Part shown: positions 13,688 to 21,877 of the stretch, piece after piece
How the letters are laid out: each line of letters begins with the position of its first letter
How positions within the stretch are numbered: position 1 is the stretch's first letter
DNA from: Anammoximicrobium sp964409865
Lineage (GTDB): Bacteria > Planctomycetota > Planctomycetia > Pirellulales > Pirellulaceae
Assembly: GCA_964409865.1 (NCBI GenBank)
Contig: CAYPGE010000041.1
Location: forward strand, 1 to 33,266
Reading direction: 5' to 3'
DNA: 33,266 nucleotides
Notes under the pieces: model-generated
The model's input: the letters and a program-made list of their open reading frames with translations, nothing else
Told to the model about the DNA's origin: nothing
Databases searched by the model: none
Translations under genes and position numbers: made by a program

Positions 13688-15076
13688 ATGAAGACGATGT
13701 ATGGCGTAGCGGCGGCAGCCGTGCTGCTGGTCGCCGCGTATACGAACACGGCCAGCGCCGCGTACTTCGGTGCCAGCTGCTACCAAAAAGCCGGCTGTGG
13801 CGTCGAGGTGGCCGAAACGTGCACCCAGAAGCCGCAGTGCTACACGGTCATGAAGACCTGCCGCAAGGTCGTATACGAGAAACAACAAGTAACGTGCTAT
13901 CGAACGGTCCGCGAGACCGTTTGCGAAACCCGCACCATCGACTGCGTCAAGTACGTCCCGCAAACGTGCTACCGCGAGTGTACGTACACGGTCTGCCGGC
14001 CGGTGTACGAAACCTGCTATCGGACCGTGAACTACACGGTCTGCCGGCCGGTGTGGGAAACCAAGACGAAGCAGGTTTGCTACACGGTCTGCAAGCCGGT
14101 GTACGAGACCTGCTATCGGACGGTCAACTACACGGTCTGCAAGCCGGTGTGGGAAACCAAGACGAAGGAAGTCTGCTATACGGTCTGCAAGCCGGTCTAC
14201 GAGACCTGCTATCGCACTTGCACCTACACCGTCTGCAAGCCGGTTTGGGAAACCAAGACGCGCACGGTTTGCTACACCGTCTGCAAGCCCGTGTACGAAA
14301 CCTGCATGAAAGAGGTTTGCGAGGTCGTGTGCAAGCCGGTCTGCTACCAGAAAACCATTCAGGTGCGCAGCGGCCACTGGGAGACCTGTATGATCGAGGC
14401 CCCGTGTGGCGTGTCGCAGAAGTCGTGCGGGTGCGAGCAGAAATGCGGTTGCGCGCCGCGGATGATCTGCAAGCGGGTCTGGGTGCCCGAAGTCTGCGAA
14501 AAGACGATCGACTGCGTCCGCTACGAGCGATGCGTGATCAAGAAGCAGGTGCCCGTTACGGTCTGCCGCATGGTCAGCGAGCCGCGGACGAAGACCTGCA
14601 CCTACCAGGTCTGCCACATGGTGCGGGAATGCCGCACGAAGCAGGTGCCCTACACGGTCTGCCGCATGGTGCCGGAAACCCGCACCAAGCTCTGCACCTA
14701 CCGCGTCTGCCACATGGTGCAGGAGTGCCATACCAAGCAGGTGCCGTACACGGTCTGCCGCATGGTGCCGGAAACCCGCACGAAGCTTTGCACCTACCGC
14801 GTCTGCCACATGGTGCAGGAGTGCCGCACCAAGCAGGTGCCCTACACGGTCTGCCGCATGGTGTCGCAGACGTGCGTCAAGCAAGTGCCTTACACGGTCT
14901 GCAAGCCGGTCCACTATTGCAAGACGATCCAGGTGCCGAAGACAATTTGCCGTCAAGTGCCCTGCACGGTCACGCGTTGTGTGCCGAAGGTTGTCTGCGA
15001 GCAAGTCCCGGTGACGGTTTGCTGCCCGACACCCTGCTGCCCGAAGAAACCGTGCCTCCTGGGCAAGGGTTGCTGA
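13688..15076 (+). CDS. Secreted cysteine-rich YTV-repeat protein
   Basis: The 462-residue product has a signal peptide (M-K-T-M-Y-G-V-A-A-A-A-V-L-L-V-A-A-Y, cleavage near A-S-A-A). The mature part is built of Cys-rich YTV modules: I count 12 Y-T-V triplets, most as Y-T-V-C-[KR]-P-V or Y-T-V-C-R-M-V. YTV proteins are known in Planctomycetes, where they are proposed to be disulfide-linked surface components. Two tandem arrays share a 96-base period (see repeat entries), separated by a Cys-rich non-repeat region (about residues 210-285) with G-C-E-Q-K-C-G-C. ATG 13688 follows GGAG with eight bases. The opposite-strand long frame is a shadow of the repeats. A terminator lies at 15125. The gene is monocistronic. 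Confidence 0.9.
   Translation: MKTMYGVAAAAVLLVAAYTNTASAAYFGASCYQKAGCGVEVAETCTQKPQCYTVMKTCRKVVYEKQQVTCYRTVRETVCETRTIDCVKYVPQTCYRECTYTVCRPVYETCYRTVNYTVCRPVWETKTKQVCYTVCKPVYETCYRTVNYTVCKPVWETKTKEVCYTVCKPVYETCYRTCTYTVCKPVWETKTRTVCYTVCKPVYETCMKEVCEVVCKPVCYQKTIQVRSGHWETCMIEAPCGVSQKSCGCEQKCGCAPRMICKRVWVPEVCEKTIDCVRYERCVIKKQVPVTVCRMVSEPRTKTCTYQVCHMVRECRTKQVPYTVCRMVPETRTKLCTYRVCHMVQECHTKQVPYTVCRMVPETRTKLCTYRVCHMVQECRTKQVPYTVCRMVSQTCVKQVPYTVCKPVHYCKTIQVPKTICRQVPCTVTRCVPKVVCEQVPVTVCCPTPCCPKKPCLLGKGC
13985..14272 (+). repeat. Tandem array A in the YTV gene, three 96-bp copies
   Basis: Copies begin at 13985, 14081 and 14177, each 96 bp (32 codons) and each made of two half-units: Y-T-V-C-[KR]-P-V-Y-E-T and Y-T-V-C-[KR]-P-V-W-E-T. 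A fourth partial copy starts at 14273. DNA identity between copies is high, including at synonymous positions, which points to recent duplication. Confidence 0.85.
14555..14842 (+). repeat. Tandem array B in the YTV gene, three 96-bp copies
   Basis: Copies begin at 14555, 14651 and 14747, again 96 bp. The repeated peptide runs from [VY]-T-V-C-R-M-V through C-T-Y-[QR]-V-C-H-M-V to K-Q-V-P. The last two copies are nearly identical in DNA while the first is more diverged. A partial fourth copy begins at 14843. The period equals that of array A, although the peptide differs. Confidence 0.85.
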
Positions 15077-15124
15077 GCCGGCCGGCGGATTAGGCAAGTT
15101 TCATCGGTCTGGTCAAACCGAAAG

Positions 15125-15158
15125 GCGTCCCCTTGCTTGCAAGGGGACGCTGCTTTTT
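15125..15158 (+). terminator. Rho-independent terminator after the YTV gene
   Basis: Perfect 11-base arms, GCGTCCCCTTG (15125-15135) and CAAGGGGACGC (15140-15150), with a CTTG loop, followed by TGCTTTTT ending at 15158. The stem-loop plus T-run follows the YTV stop by 48 bases. The convergent TsaC-PTP gene ends at 15165. Confidence 0.9.
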
Positions 15159-15164
15159 CGAAGC

Positions 15165-16316
15165 CTACGTCGCGCTGCAAAGTACCGGCAAGGTATCGAG
15201 ATCGAGTTGGCTGATCCAATGGGGCAAGTGCGTCTCGATCTGGGCGGCACAGCGTTCGTACTCCGCAACGTCGCCGCCGATCGGATCGGCCACGTCCCGC
15301 CCGTCCCGGCCAAGGAGTTGGATCTTGCCGGCGGCTGCGGGCCAGTGCTCCAAGACCGCATGGCGATGGCCGCGCGTCATGGTCAAAATCAAGTCCGCAA
15401 AGCGGACCAGCGCGTCGGACACGGGCCGGCTTTCGTGATTCGAGAGGTCCAAGCCTCGCGACCGCATGGCCTGGATGGCGGACTCGGAGGCGGGGGTCCC
15501 GGCGGCTGCGGAAACGCCCGCTGAAATCACCATCACGCCGCGGTTGGGAAGGTCCGCGACGTCGCACTGGAGCGTCTCTGACACCCGCCGTTGGAACATC
15601 ACCTGGGCCATCGGACTGCGACAGGTGTTGCCGGTGCAAACGAGCAATACGATCAGGCTGGCGAATCGCTGCAGGGCCATTTCACTCAACACGCCCCGCC
15701 GCAGAACCTCCAACGCCCGTCCCTGGACGCACACGACGGAAGAGGGCTGAGCGTACTTGCTGCGTCCGTCGCTCAGCACCAAATCCACGTCGTCGCCCAG
15801 CGCTTCGACCACCTCCTCCGCGCTGACGGCGTCCGGTTGTCCGCTCCGGTTGGCGCTGGTCAAAGTCACGGGAGCGGCGAGCAGGCGGAGCGTTTCCAGA
15901 AGAAAGCGATGATCGGGGACGCGCAGGCCGACGAATTCTGCTGGAGCAACGGCCTGCCGCACGGCGGCGGGCAGCAGGCTCAAAGGACTGCGCGGATGGC
16001 TGCTTTTCAGAACCAGCGTCAAGGGGCCCGGCCAGCAGCGCCGTCCCAACCGCTGCCCCACCGGTGACACCTCCGCGCAGAATTCCAGCGCTTCCTCGGC
16101 ACTCTTCACAGCCAGCGTCAGGGGCTGTCCCGGCCGGCGGCCCTTGATCGACAGCAACCGTGCCACGGCCGCTTCGCTGCGGGCGTCGGCCGCAATTCCG
16201 TAGACGGTCTCCGTCGGAAAGGCCACCAATTTGCCGTCGGCCAAGGCCTGGACCGCGAGGTGAATCACTTCACGCTCATTCTCGGCACGCGCAGGATCGT
16301 TGAGCACACGCGGCAT
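15165..16316 (-). CDS. Fusion of TsaC/Sua5-type threonylcarbamoyl-AMP synthase and low-molecular-weight tyrosine phosphatase
   Basis: Residues 1-210 are a YrdC/TsaC domain (L-V-A-F-P-T-E-T-V-Y-G-I-A-A-D-A, I-K-G-R near 57, T-S-A-N-R-S-G near 153), which makes threonylcarbamoyl-adenylate for the tRNA t6A modification. Residues 221-375 are a complete LMW-PTP domain: V-C-T-G-N-T-C-R-S with nucleophile Cys227 and Arg233, and the general-acid Asp344 in D-P-I-G-G. Both active sites look intact. The frame reads through with no stop, and the linker (about 206-220) is short, so this is one gene, not two. ATG 16316 has only a weak ribosome site. The Sua5 C-terminal domain is absent. Which protein the phosphatase acts on is unknown. 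Confidence 0.88.
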   Translation of the reverse strand: MPRVLNDPARAENEREVIHLAVQALADGKLVAFPTETVYGIAADARSEAAVARLLSIKGRRPGQPLTLAVKSAEEALEFCAEVSPVGQRLGRRCWPGPLTLVLKSSHPRSPLSLLPAAVRQAVAPAEFVGLRVPDHRFLLETLRLLAAPVTLTSANRSGQPDAVSAEEVVEALGDDVDLVLSDGRSKYAQPSSVVCVQGRALEVLRRGVLSEMALQRFASLIVLLVCTGNTCRSPMAQVMFQRRVSETLQCDVADLPNRGVMVISAGVSAAAGTPASESAIQAMRSRGLDLSNHESRPVSDALVRFADLILTMTRGHRHAVLEHWPAAAGKIQLLGRDGRDVADPIGGDVAEYERCAAQIETHLPHWISQLDLDTLPVLCSAT

Positions 16317-16389
16317 GGGACTCTGTCGGGGCCAGCGAAAAGGAACTCAAGCGGCGTTTATATCGAAGCTTGCGTCTGTCGGTCAATAG

Positions 16390-17064
16390 TCAAATTGGAG
16401 GCGCAAGACGCAAGGCGCGGTAAATCCGGGCGTCGGCCAGGCTCTGGGCGACCAGGGCGACGCCGCCGAAATCGTGATCCCGGCTGTGGGGACCCGGAAC
16501 CGCGACCGTGTAGGCACCGGCGGCGACGCCCGCCCGGCAGCCGTTTTCGCTGTCCTCCAGCACCATCAGCGCCGCGGGGGGGAGGCCGAAGCGTCGAGCC
16601 GCCGTCAGATACACCTCCGGCGAAGGCTTTCCCTCGCGCACGTCTTCCCCCGTGAGCACGAACTGAAAACGCCGCTCGAAGCCGGCCCGCGAGAGCACCG
16701 TTGCCGTGTACAGGCGTCCGCTGCTGGTGGCGATGGCCTTGGGAAGGGGAACGGACTCGAGCACCGTTAGCAACCGTTCCAGGCCGGGCAGAGGCCGCAG
16801 ACGCGCCGGGAGGAGTTCGGCGAGCAGTTGATCCGATTCAGCCTGGAACTGATCGACCGTCACGTCCAAGCCGTGCCGGTCGATGATGATCTGCAGCGAG
16901 ACGCGGTCGGGCAGGCCCATGGTCTGACGCTTCAGCGGTTCTGTGAAATGAAAGCCGCGGCGTTGCAGAAGGATTTCCCCCACCTCCTCATAAAGTTCCT
17001 CGGTGTTGAACATCAGGCCGTCGAGGTCAAAGACGACGGCTTGCAGGGCGGGCGGTGCGGGCAT
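16390..17064 (-). CDS. HAD-superfamily phosphatase, beta-phosphoglucomutase-like
   Basis: The 224-residue cytoplasmic protein has all HAD motifs: Asp13-Leu-Asp15-Gly in V-V-F-D-L-D-G-L, A-T-S-S-G near residue 117, the Lys in E-G-K-P-S-P-E-V-Y, and L-E-D-S-E-N-G-C-R-A-G. A helical C1 cap occupies about residues 18-90. Candidates are beta-phosphoglucomutase or a small-molecule phosphatase; the substrate cannot be told from sequence. The start ATG 17064 is 18 bases downstream of the preceding gene's stop (17083), so the two are probably co-transcribed. Confidence 0.85.
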   Translation of the reverse strand: MPAPPALQAVVFDLDGLMFNTEELYEEVGEILLQRRGFHFTEPLKRQTMGLPDRVSLQIIIDRHGLDVTVDQFQAESDQLLAELLPARLRPLPGLERLLTVLESVPLPKAIATSSGRLYTATVLSRAGFERRFQFVLTGEDVREGKPSPEVYLTAARRFGLPPAALMVLEDSENGCRAGVAAGAYTVAVPGPHSRDHDFGGVALVAQSLADARIYRALRLAPPI

Positions 17065-17082
17065 CGTCGCTCAGAATACTCC

Positions 17083-18771
17083 CTATTCCCTCTGGATTCC
17101 CACCAGGCAGATGTCATCGTTCTGTGGCTGGCCTTGGGTAAACTGTCTGACTTCCGTGAGCAGGCTTTGGCACAATTCGTCGACCGGCTTTGGGCCGGAC
17201 CGCAGCACTTGCCGCACGCGTTTGCTGCCGAACACGCGACGATCCGGATTCATGGCCTCGTTAATGCCGTCGGTGTACATCAGCAGGGCATCGCCGGCAT
17301 CGAGTTGCACGCGGAAGGGCCGATAATGCACGGCAGCGTCGCAGCCCAGCGGCGGACCGGCGAGTTCGTCCCCGATTTCCCGCACCTCGCCGTCGACGAA
17401 GCGGCGAAGAATGGGAGGCATGTGACCGGCGTTGATCGACATCGCTTCGTGCCGTTGAGGGTCCAGAACGCAGAGCACGAAGGTCACGAACCAGGCCTCG
17501 TTCTCCGGACGGCAGAGTTCCTGGTTCAACTCGTTCACCGCGTCCCAGGGCGTGGCGGCGGAAACCAGGCGGTAGCGGACTTCGCTGCACAGCCGCGCCA
17601 TAATCAGCGCCGCCGTGATGCCTTTTCCGGAGACGTCGCCCAGCGTGATCGCCAAACGGCCATCCGCAAGCGGCAGGTACCCGTAGTAATCGCCGCCAAC
17701 CTCCTCGGCCGAGTTGTAGAATTCGAAGAAGCGATATCCGGAGACACGGGGCCGGCTCTGCGGCAGGAAGTGCAATTGCACTTGTTTCGCCGTGGCCAAC
17801 TCGCGCTGCCGCCGGTCCATCCGCAACTGGGCTTCATGCGTGCGGGCATATTCCACGGCTTGACCCGCCGTGGCCGCCAGACTGAGCAGCACCTCCAGGT
17901 CGTCTTCGTGAAAACGCTCGTAAGGGTCGTTGGTGTCAACGTAGATGATGCCCAGCGGCTTCTGCATCGGGCCGATCAGGGGAGCGCACATCATCGAGCG
18001 AATGGGAAAATCCAACACCGAGTCGCTGACGGGAAACTGGTTGTCGTCCAAGCCATCCGCGTTCAGGATCGCCTCCCCGCAGGACAAGACGCGATTGGCG
18101 ATCGTCTGGCTGATCGGCCCCAGCGACGAGGTGATCATGGTGCCTTCGTCCTTGCGTTTCTCGCCGCGGACCTGCAATTCCCCCGTGTCCTCGTTGGGGA
18201 AAAGAATGTAGGCGCGATCCGTCTGCGGGAAAACCGTGATCAGGCTGTCGAGAATCTTGGGCAACACCAAGTCGATGTTCAAGCTGCTGCCGAGCGTGCG
18301 ATTGATTTCAAGCACCGTGCGGAGTTTCTCGTAGGCGTTCACGCCCACGTTGCGCCGCAGATCGTCGATCCGGGCGGCCGCGGGCTCTAACGTCTCGGTC
18401 GTCATCCCCGCAGCCTGATCGCTGGCGCCGACGCCCGCCGAGCCCGCATCGCGCACCTTGGCCGCCGGGGCTTCGGGTTCCAGGGAATCGCGAAACAACA
18501 GCGTCACATCGTAGACGCGGATCAGATCGTGATCGCGCAGCTTGGTGCGAGTGCGGACGCGTTTGCCGTTGAGAAACGTGCCGTTGGTGCTGTCCAGGTC
18601 CTCCAGATAGTGCTCGCTTCCGGAACGCACCAATCGCGCGTGCTGACGGGAGATGTTCTTTTGCGGCAGAATGACGTCGCAATAGGCCAAACGGCCGATG
18701 ACCGTCTCTTCACGCTCCAACGGAAAGACTTTGCCCTTCTCAGGACCGTCCACGATTTCGAGCCTCGGCAT
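17083..18771 (-). CDS. FHA-GAF-SpoIIE (PP2C-type) serine phosphatase
   Basis: The 562-residue product has an N-terminal FHA domain (residues 1-95; Gly26-Arg27, Ser41, His44, Asn63-Gly64) that binds phosphothreonine. A linker to about 140 is Ala/Asp-rich. A GAF domain follows (about 145-310) with R-S-M-M-C-A-P-L-I and K-P-L-G-I-I-Y-V-D. The SpoIIE-type PP2C domain (about 350-560) keeps its metal Asp residues: G-G-D-Y-Y (Asp361), G-D-V-S-G-K-G (Asp379), Y-T-D-G (Asp501) and N-D-D-I (Asp552-553). Such enzymes dephosphorylate STAS anti-anti-sigma proteins, and one is encoded 63 bases upstream at 18835. No matching HATPase kinase is in the window. Soluble, no membrane segment. Confidence 0.92.
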   Translation of the reverse strand: MPRLEIVDGPEKGKVFPLEREETVIGRLAYCDVILPQKNISRQHARLVRSGSEHYLEDLDSTNGTFLNGKRVRTRTKLRDHDLIRVYDVTLLFRDSLEPEAPAAKVRDAGSAGVGASDQAAGMTTETLEPAAARIDDLRRNVGVNAYEKLRTVLEINRTLGSSLNIDLVLPKILDSLITVFPQTDRAYILFPNEDTGELQVRGEKRKDEGTMITSSLGPISQTIANRVLSCGEAILNADGLDDNQFPVSDSVLDFPIRSMMCAPLIGPMQKPLGIIYVDTNDPYERFHEDDLEVLLSLAATAGQAVEYARTHEAQLRMDRRQRELATAKQVQLHFLPQSRPRVSGYRFFEFYNSAEEVGGDYYGYLPLADGRLAITLGDVSGKGITAALIMARLCSEVRYRLVSAATPWDAVNELNQELCRPENEAWFVTFVLCVLDPQRHEAMSINAGHMPPILRRFVDGEVREIGDELAGPPLGCDAAVHYRPFRVQLDAGDALLMYTDGINEAMNPDRRVFGSKRVRQVLRSGPKPVDELCQSLLTEVRQFTQGQPQNDDICLVGIQRE

Positions 18772-18834
18772 GCCCTACCCCCCACCAACCCACGCTAAAC
18801 CGAATGCGGGATGCCGCTCTCGCCGCCTACGAGA

Positions 18835-19197
18835 CTAGCCAAACCAACCTTTTTTCTGGAACGATTTCACCGCCTCGTCCACGGACTCGTAAATGCTGAA
18901 GACCTTGTTCAGTCGCGTGATCTCGAATACTTCCATGATGCTGGGCGCGATGTTGCACAACTTCACGATCGTGCTGCTGGCTTTGCACTTCTTGTTGAGC
19001 AATACAATCTTGCCGATCATGGCCGACGACATGAACGTGACGCCCGAGAAATCGAGCACCATTTTGCCATTCGCTTGGTCGGCGAACTCCAGCAACTCGC
19101 GGCCGATCTGGGCAATCAGCACGTCCGACAGAATCTTCTGCGAAGTGAACTGTACGAGCAGGATATCATCCTTGTGTTGGGACACCAATTCGGGCAT
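18835..19197 (-). CDS. STAS-domain anti-sigma factor antagonist-like protein
   Basis: The 120-residue product is a single STAS domain. The strand and loop V-L-D-F-S-G-V-T-F-M-S-S-A-M-I-G (residues 48-62) matches the phosphorylation loop of SpoIIAA/RsbV; Ser58 sits at the phosphorylatable position, and Ser57 replaces the usual Asp. In partner switching the unphosphorylated form frees a sigma factor or other target from its kinase. ATG 19197 has GGAGGT seven bases upstream. It is followed by the FHA-GAF-SpoIIE phosphatase gene, its likely activator. The target is not in the window. Confidence 0.85.
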   Translation of the reverse strand: MPELVSQHKDDILLVQFTSQKILSDVLIAQIGRELLEFADQANGKMVLDFSGVTFMSSAMIGKIVLLNKKCKASSTIVKLCNIAPSIMEVFEITRLNKVFSIYESVDEAVKSFQKKGWFG

Positions 19198-19399
19198 GGC
19201 CCAGACCTCCGGGACAAATCAAGGGCTTCGATCGACACGCTTTATGTTACCAAAGTGCGGCGGAGATGAAAGGTACTCTCAAGAAAAAGAAAGCTCTGGG
19301 GGCGTTCGGGTCAAGATCGGCCAGGGGCGATCCGCAAACAACCGTGTCTGGCAGGCGACTCCGCGGGCCTTTTCGACCCCCACTTTTCCGCCAAAAACC

Positions 19400-19433
19400 A
19401 AAAAACCCCCCCGACGGGATTCCGTCAGGGGGG
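19400..19433 (-). terminator. Terminator of the groESL operon
   Basis: On the minus strand: CCCCCCTGACGG, loop AATC, CCGTCGGGGGGG, then six T. Paired bases span 19406-19417 with 19422-19433, including one T-G wobble. It lies 54 bases past the groEL stop. The adjoining plus-strand region to 19487 has no gene. Confidence 0.85.
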
Positions 19434-19487
19434 CTCCGATGCAAACCGCGTCAGCCATGCCGACTTCGCGTGGGCACGGACTGAGGC

Positions 19488-21113
19488 TCAGTCCATGTCG
19501 TAGTCGCCGCCCTGCCCTTTCTTGGCCGAATCGTCTTTCTTCGGCTTCTCCGCGACTAGGGCATCGCTGGTCAACAGCAGCGTGGCGACACTGGCGGCGT
19601 TCGCCAAGGCCGTGCGGGCGACCTTCGTCGGATCGATCACGCCCGCCTTGACCAGATCCTCGTATTTGTCCGTCAAGGCGTTGTAGCCGACGTTGCCCTT
19701 CGCCTCCGCCACTCTCTCGCCGACAATTCCACCGTCCTGCCCGGCGTTTTGAGCAATCATGGTCAGAGGCGCTCGGCAAGCTCGCAAGACGATGTCGTAA
19801 CCGACCTTCTGATCGTGCGTCAGCGACTCGCCTGCCTTGGAGGAGGCCGCCGCCCGCAACAGACCTACGCCACCGCCGGGCAGAATGCCCTCTTCCACGG
19901 CCGCACGCGTCGCGTGCAACGCGTCCTCGACCCGCGCCTTCCTCTCCTTGACCTCGCTTTCCGTCGCGGCGCCAACATTGACCTTGGCCACGCCGCCCGC
20001 CAGTTTCGCCAACCGCTCCTCCAGTTTTTCGCGGTCATAGTCGCTGGTGGTGTTCTCGATTTCCCGGCGCAGTTGGTCGATCCGGGCCTTGATGTCGCTG
20101 CTCTTGCCCGCGCCTTCGATGATCGTCGCCGTATCTTTGTCGATAATCACCTTCTTGGCCCGGCCCAAATCCGTCAATTGGAGCGATTCCAGCTTGATCC
20201 CCAACGATTCAAAGACCGCCGTACCGCCGGTCAAGATGGCAATGTCTTCCAGCATCGCCTTGCGGCGATCGCCGTAGCCGGGAGCCTTGACGGCACAGCA
20301 CTGGAACGTGCCGCGGAGGCGGTTGATGACCAGCGTCGCCAGCGCCTCGCCCTCGATATCCTCGGCCAGGATCAACAGCGGTTTTCCCTGCTGCACGACC
20401 GCCTCCAGCAAGGGTACGATGTCTTTCACACTGCCGATTTTCTTCTCGTAAATCAGGATGTACACATCCTCCAGGACGCATTCCATCGTCTGCGGATCGG
20501 TCACGAAATACGGCGAGAGATAGCCGCGGTCGAATTGCATGCCTTCCACCCACTCGACTTCCGTCTTCAGGCTCTTCCCCTCGTCGACCGTGATGACGCC
20601 GTCTTTCCCGACTTTTTCCATCGCGTCGGCCAGCAAATCCCCGATCTCGCGATCGTTGTTCGAGGCGATGGCGGCCACGTTGGCCATCGCTTGCTTGTCT
20701 TTGATCTTGATGGACATCTTGCGGAGCTTCTCGACGATGTCGTTGACGGCCATCTCGATTCCCTGCTTCATTTGCACCGGATTCACCCCGGCCACGACGG
20801 CTCGCAAGCCCTCATTGAAAACCGCCTCGGCCAGGATGGTTGCCGTCGTGGTCCCGTCGCCTGCGACGTCGCTGGTCTTGCTGGCTACCTCGCGGACCAT
20901 CCTCGCCCCCATGTTCTCGTAGACATCCTCCAACTCGATTTCCTTGGCCACCGTGACCCCGTCCTTGGTGACGGTCGGCGAGCCGAAGCTTTTCTGCAGG
21001 ATCACGTTGCGTCCCTTCGGTCCCAACGTGACTTTGACTGCCCGCGCCAGCTTGGATACGCCACGCCGGATTGCCTCACGTGCCTCTTGATCGAACGCAA
21101 TCATTTTCGCCAT
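19488..21113 (-). CDS. groEL: 60-kDa chaperonin GroEL
   Basis: The 541-residue product is a full-length type I chaperonin: V-T-L-G-P-K-G-R-N-V near residue 28, T-K-D-G-V-T-V near 50 and D-V-A-G-D-G-T-T-T with Asp86 in ATP hydrolysis. R-V-E-D-A-L-H-A-T-R-A-A-V-E-E-G-I marks the second equatorial segment. The C-terminus ends in a Lys/Asp-rich tail (K-K-D-D-S-A-K-K, then D-Y-D-M-D) without the GGM repeats of E. coli GroEL. Start ATG 21113 has AAGGAG ten bases upstream. It follows groES by 105 bases. Planctomycetes often carry several groEL copies, and this could be one of them. Confidence 0.97.
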   Translation of the reverse strand: MAKMIAFDQEAREAIRRGVSKLARAVKVTLGPKGRNVILQKSFGSPTVTKDGVTVAKEIELEDVYENMGARMVREVASKTSDVAGDGTTTATILAEAVFNEGLRAVVAGVNPVQMKQGIEMAVNDIVEKLRKMSIKIKDKQAMANVAAIASNNDREIGDLLADAMEKVGKDGVITVDEGKSLKTEVEWVEGMQFDRGYLSPYFVTDPQTMECVLEDVYILIYEKKIGSVKDIVPLLEAVVQQGKPLLILAEDIEGEALATLVINRLRGTFQCCAVKAPGYGDRRKAMLEDIAILTGGTAVFESLGIKLESLQLTDLGRAKKVIIDKDTATIIEGAGKSSDIKARIDQLRREIENTTSDYDREKLEERLAKLAGGVAKVNVGAATESEVKERKARVEDALHATRAAVEEGILPGGGVGLLRAAASSKAGESLTHDQKVGYDIVLRACRAPLTMIAQNAGQDGGIVGERVAEAKGNVGYNALTDKYEDLVKAGVIDPTKVARTALANAASVATLLLTSDALVAEKPKKDDSAKKGQGGDYDMD

Positions 21114-21218
21114 GAGCTGTTGTCTCCTTCACTTTCTGCAATGTGACTCGCCTGAGTTCTTGCGCGCTGCCGAGCACAATCAGTCATCCGCCGATTCCCC
21201 GCCGCGCGTGATCTGTTT

Positions 21219-21530
21219 TCAGTCTTCCAGGATCGCCAGGATATCGTCCTCCCGCATGAGCAGCAGTTCCCGCTCTTCCACCTTGAACATCTCGCCCGCA
21301 TAGCTGCTGAACACCACGCGATCTCCGACCTTGACTTGCGGGGTGCTGCGTGATCCGTTGTCCAAGAGTCGGCCGTTGCCGACGCTGACGATTTTGCCGC
21401 GAGCCGGCTTGTCCTTGGCCGTGTCAGGCAGCACGATGCCTCCCGCCGTCTTCTCCTCGGATTCGTCTCGCTCGACGACCACGCGTTCGCCCAATGGCTG
21501 AAGCTTCAGCCCCTTCTTCTTTGCTGCCAT
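21219..21530 (-). CDS. groES: 10-kDa co-chaperonin GroES
   Basis: The 103-residue product has GroES features: L-Q-P-L-G-E-R-V-V-V near the N-terminus, the mobile loop E-K-T-A-G-G-I-V-L-P (about residues 25-35), G-K-I-V-S-V-G-N-G and K-V-G-D-R-V-V-F-S-S-Y-A-G. It caps the GroEL ring. ATG 21530 has GGGAGGG six bases upstream; the longer frame to 21587 is not needed. No CIRCE element (TTAGCACTC-N9-GAGTGCTAA) was seen upstream, so HrcA control is not evident. Confidence 0.96.
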   Translation of the reverse strand: MAAKKKGLKLQPLGERVVVERDESEEKTAGGIVLPDTAKDKPARGKIVSVGNGRLLDNGSRSTPQVKVGDRVVFSSYAGEMFKVEERELLLMREDDILAILED

Positions 21531-21877
21531 GAACAACCCTCCCTTAACTTGTGCACCGGAAGTATTCCAAAGTCCCACCCGCAACACCAGCGCGGATCGG
21601 CTTGCCGACTGTCACTCTGGCCGGAAACTGCTGACCGGCGAATAGGACAGCAACTGCCGGGCCAAACGCCTGGACATCCAGCGCAACTATCGATTCCAGA
21701 AAGCTTTAGACAATTCGCCTGTGGCCCACTCGCGTCGCAGTATAAGGGTCTGCCGCATCAACCCGCGGATCCCCTGCCATTTTGACAGATCCTGTTGCGG
21801 TCCTCGCAGATGCGGCGCACAATAGCAGCAACCTGTCGTGATTTCTTGGCCCTTCCTCCGGTGACAGTGAAGCGACT
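21531..21877. other. Intergenic region between divergent groES and zinc-ribbon membrane gene
   Basis: 347 bp with no recognised gene, RNA or repeat. It must contain the groESL promoter. I looked for CIRCE and for a heat-shock sigma32-type promoter and found neither convincingly. Regulation by some other heat-shock mechanism is possible. Confidence 0.4.

Noticed and set aside
13985..14842. Regular repeats that look like a CRISPR array
   Set aside because: The units are in-frame codons with no unique spacers and lie inside a gene with a signal peptide.
13580..15097. Long antisense open frame (505 codons) opposite the YTV gene
   Set aside because: Its repeat peptides mirror the 96-bp YTV units; it lacks a signal, domain or ribosome site and is a frame shadow of biased repeat DNA.
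15165..16316. TsaC and phosphatase as two separate genes
   Set aside because: The frame is continuous, with no stop between the domains.
21531..21877. CIRCE or sigma32-type element for groESL
   Set aside because: No TTAGCACTC-N9-GAGTGCTAA or clear heat-shock promoter could be read.
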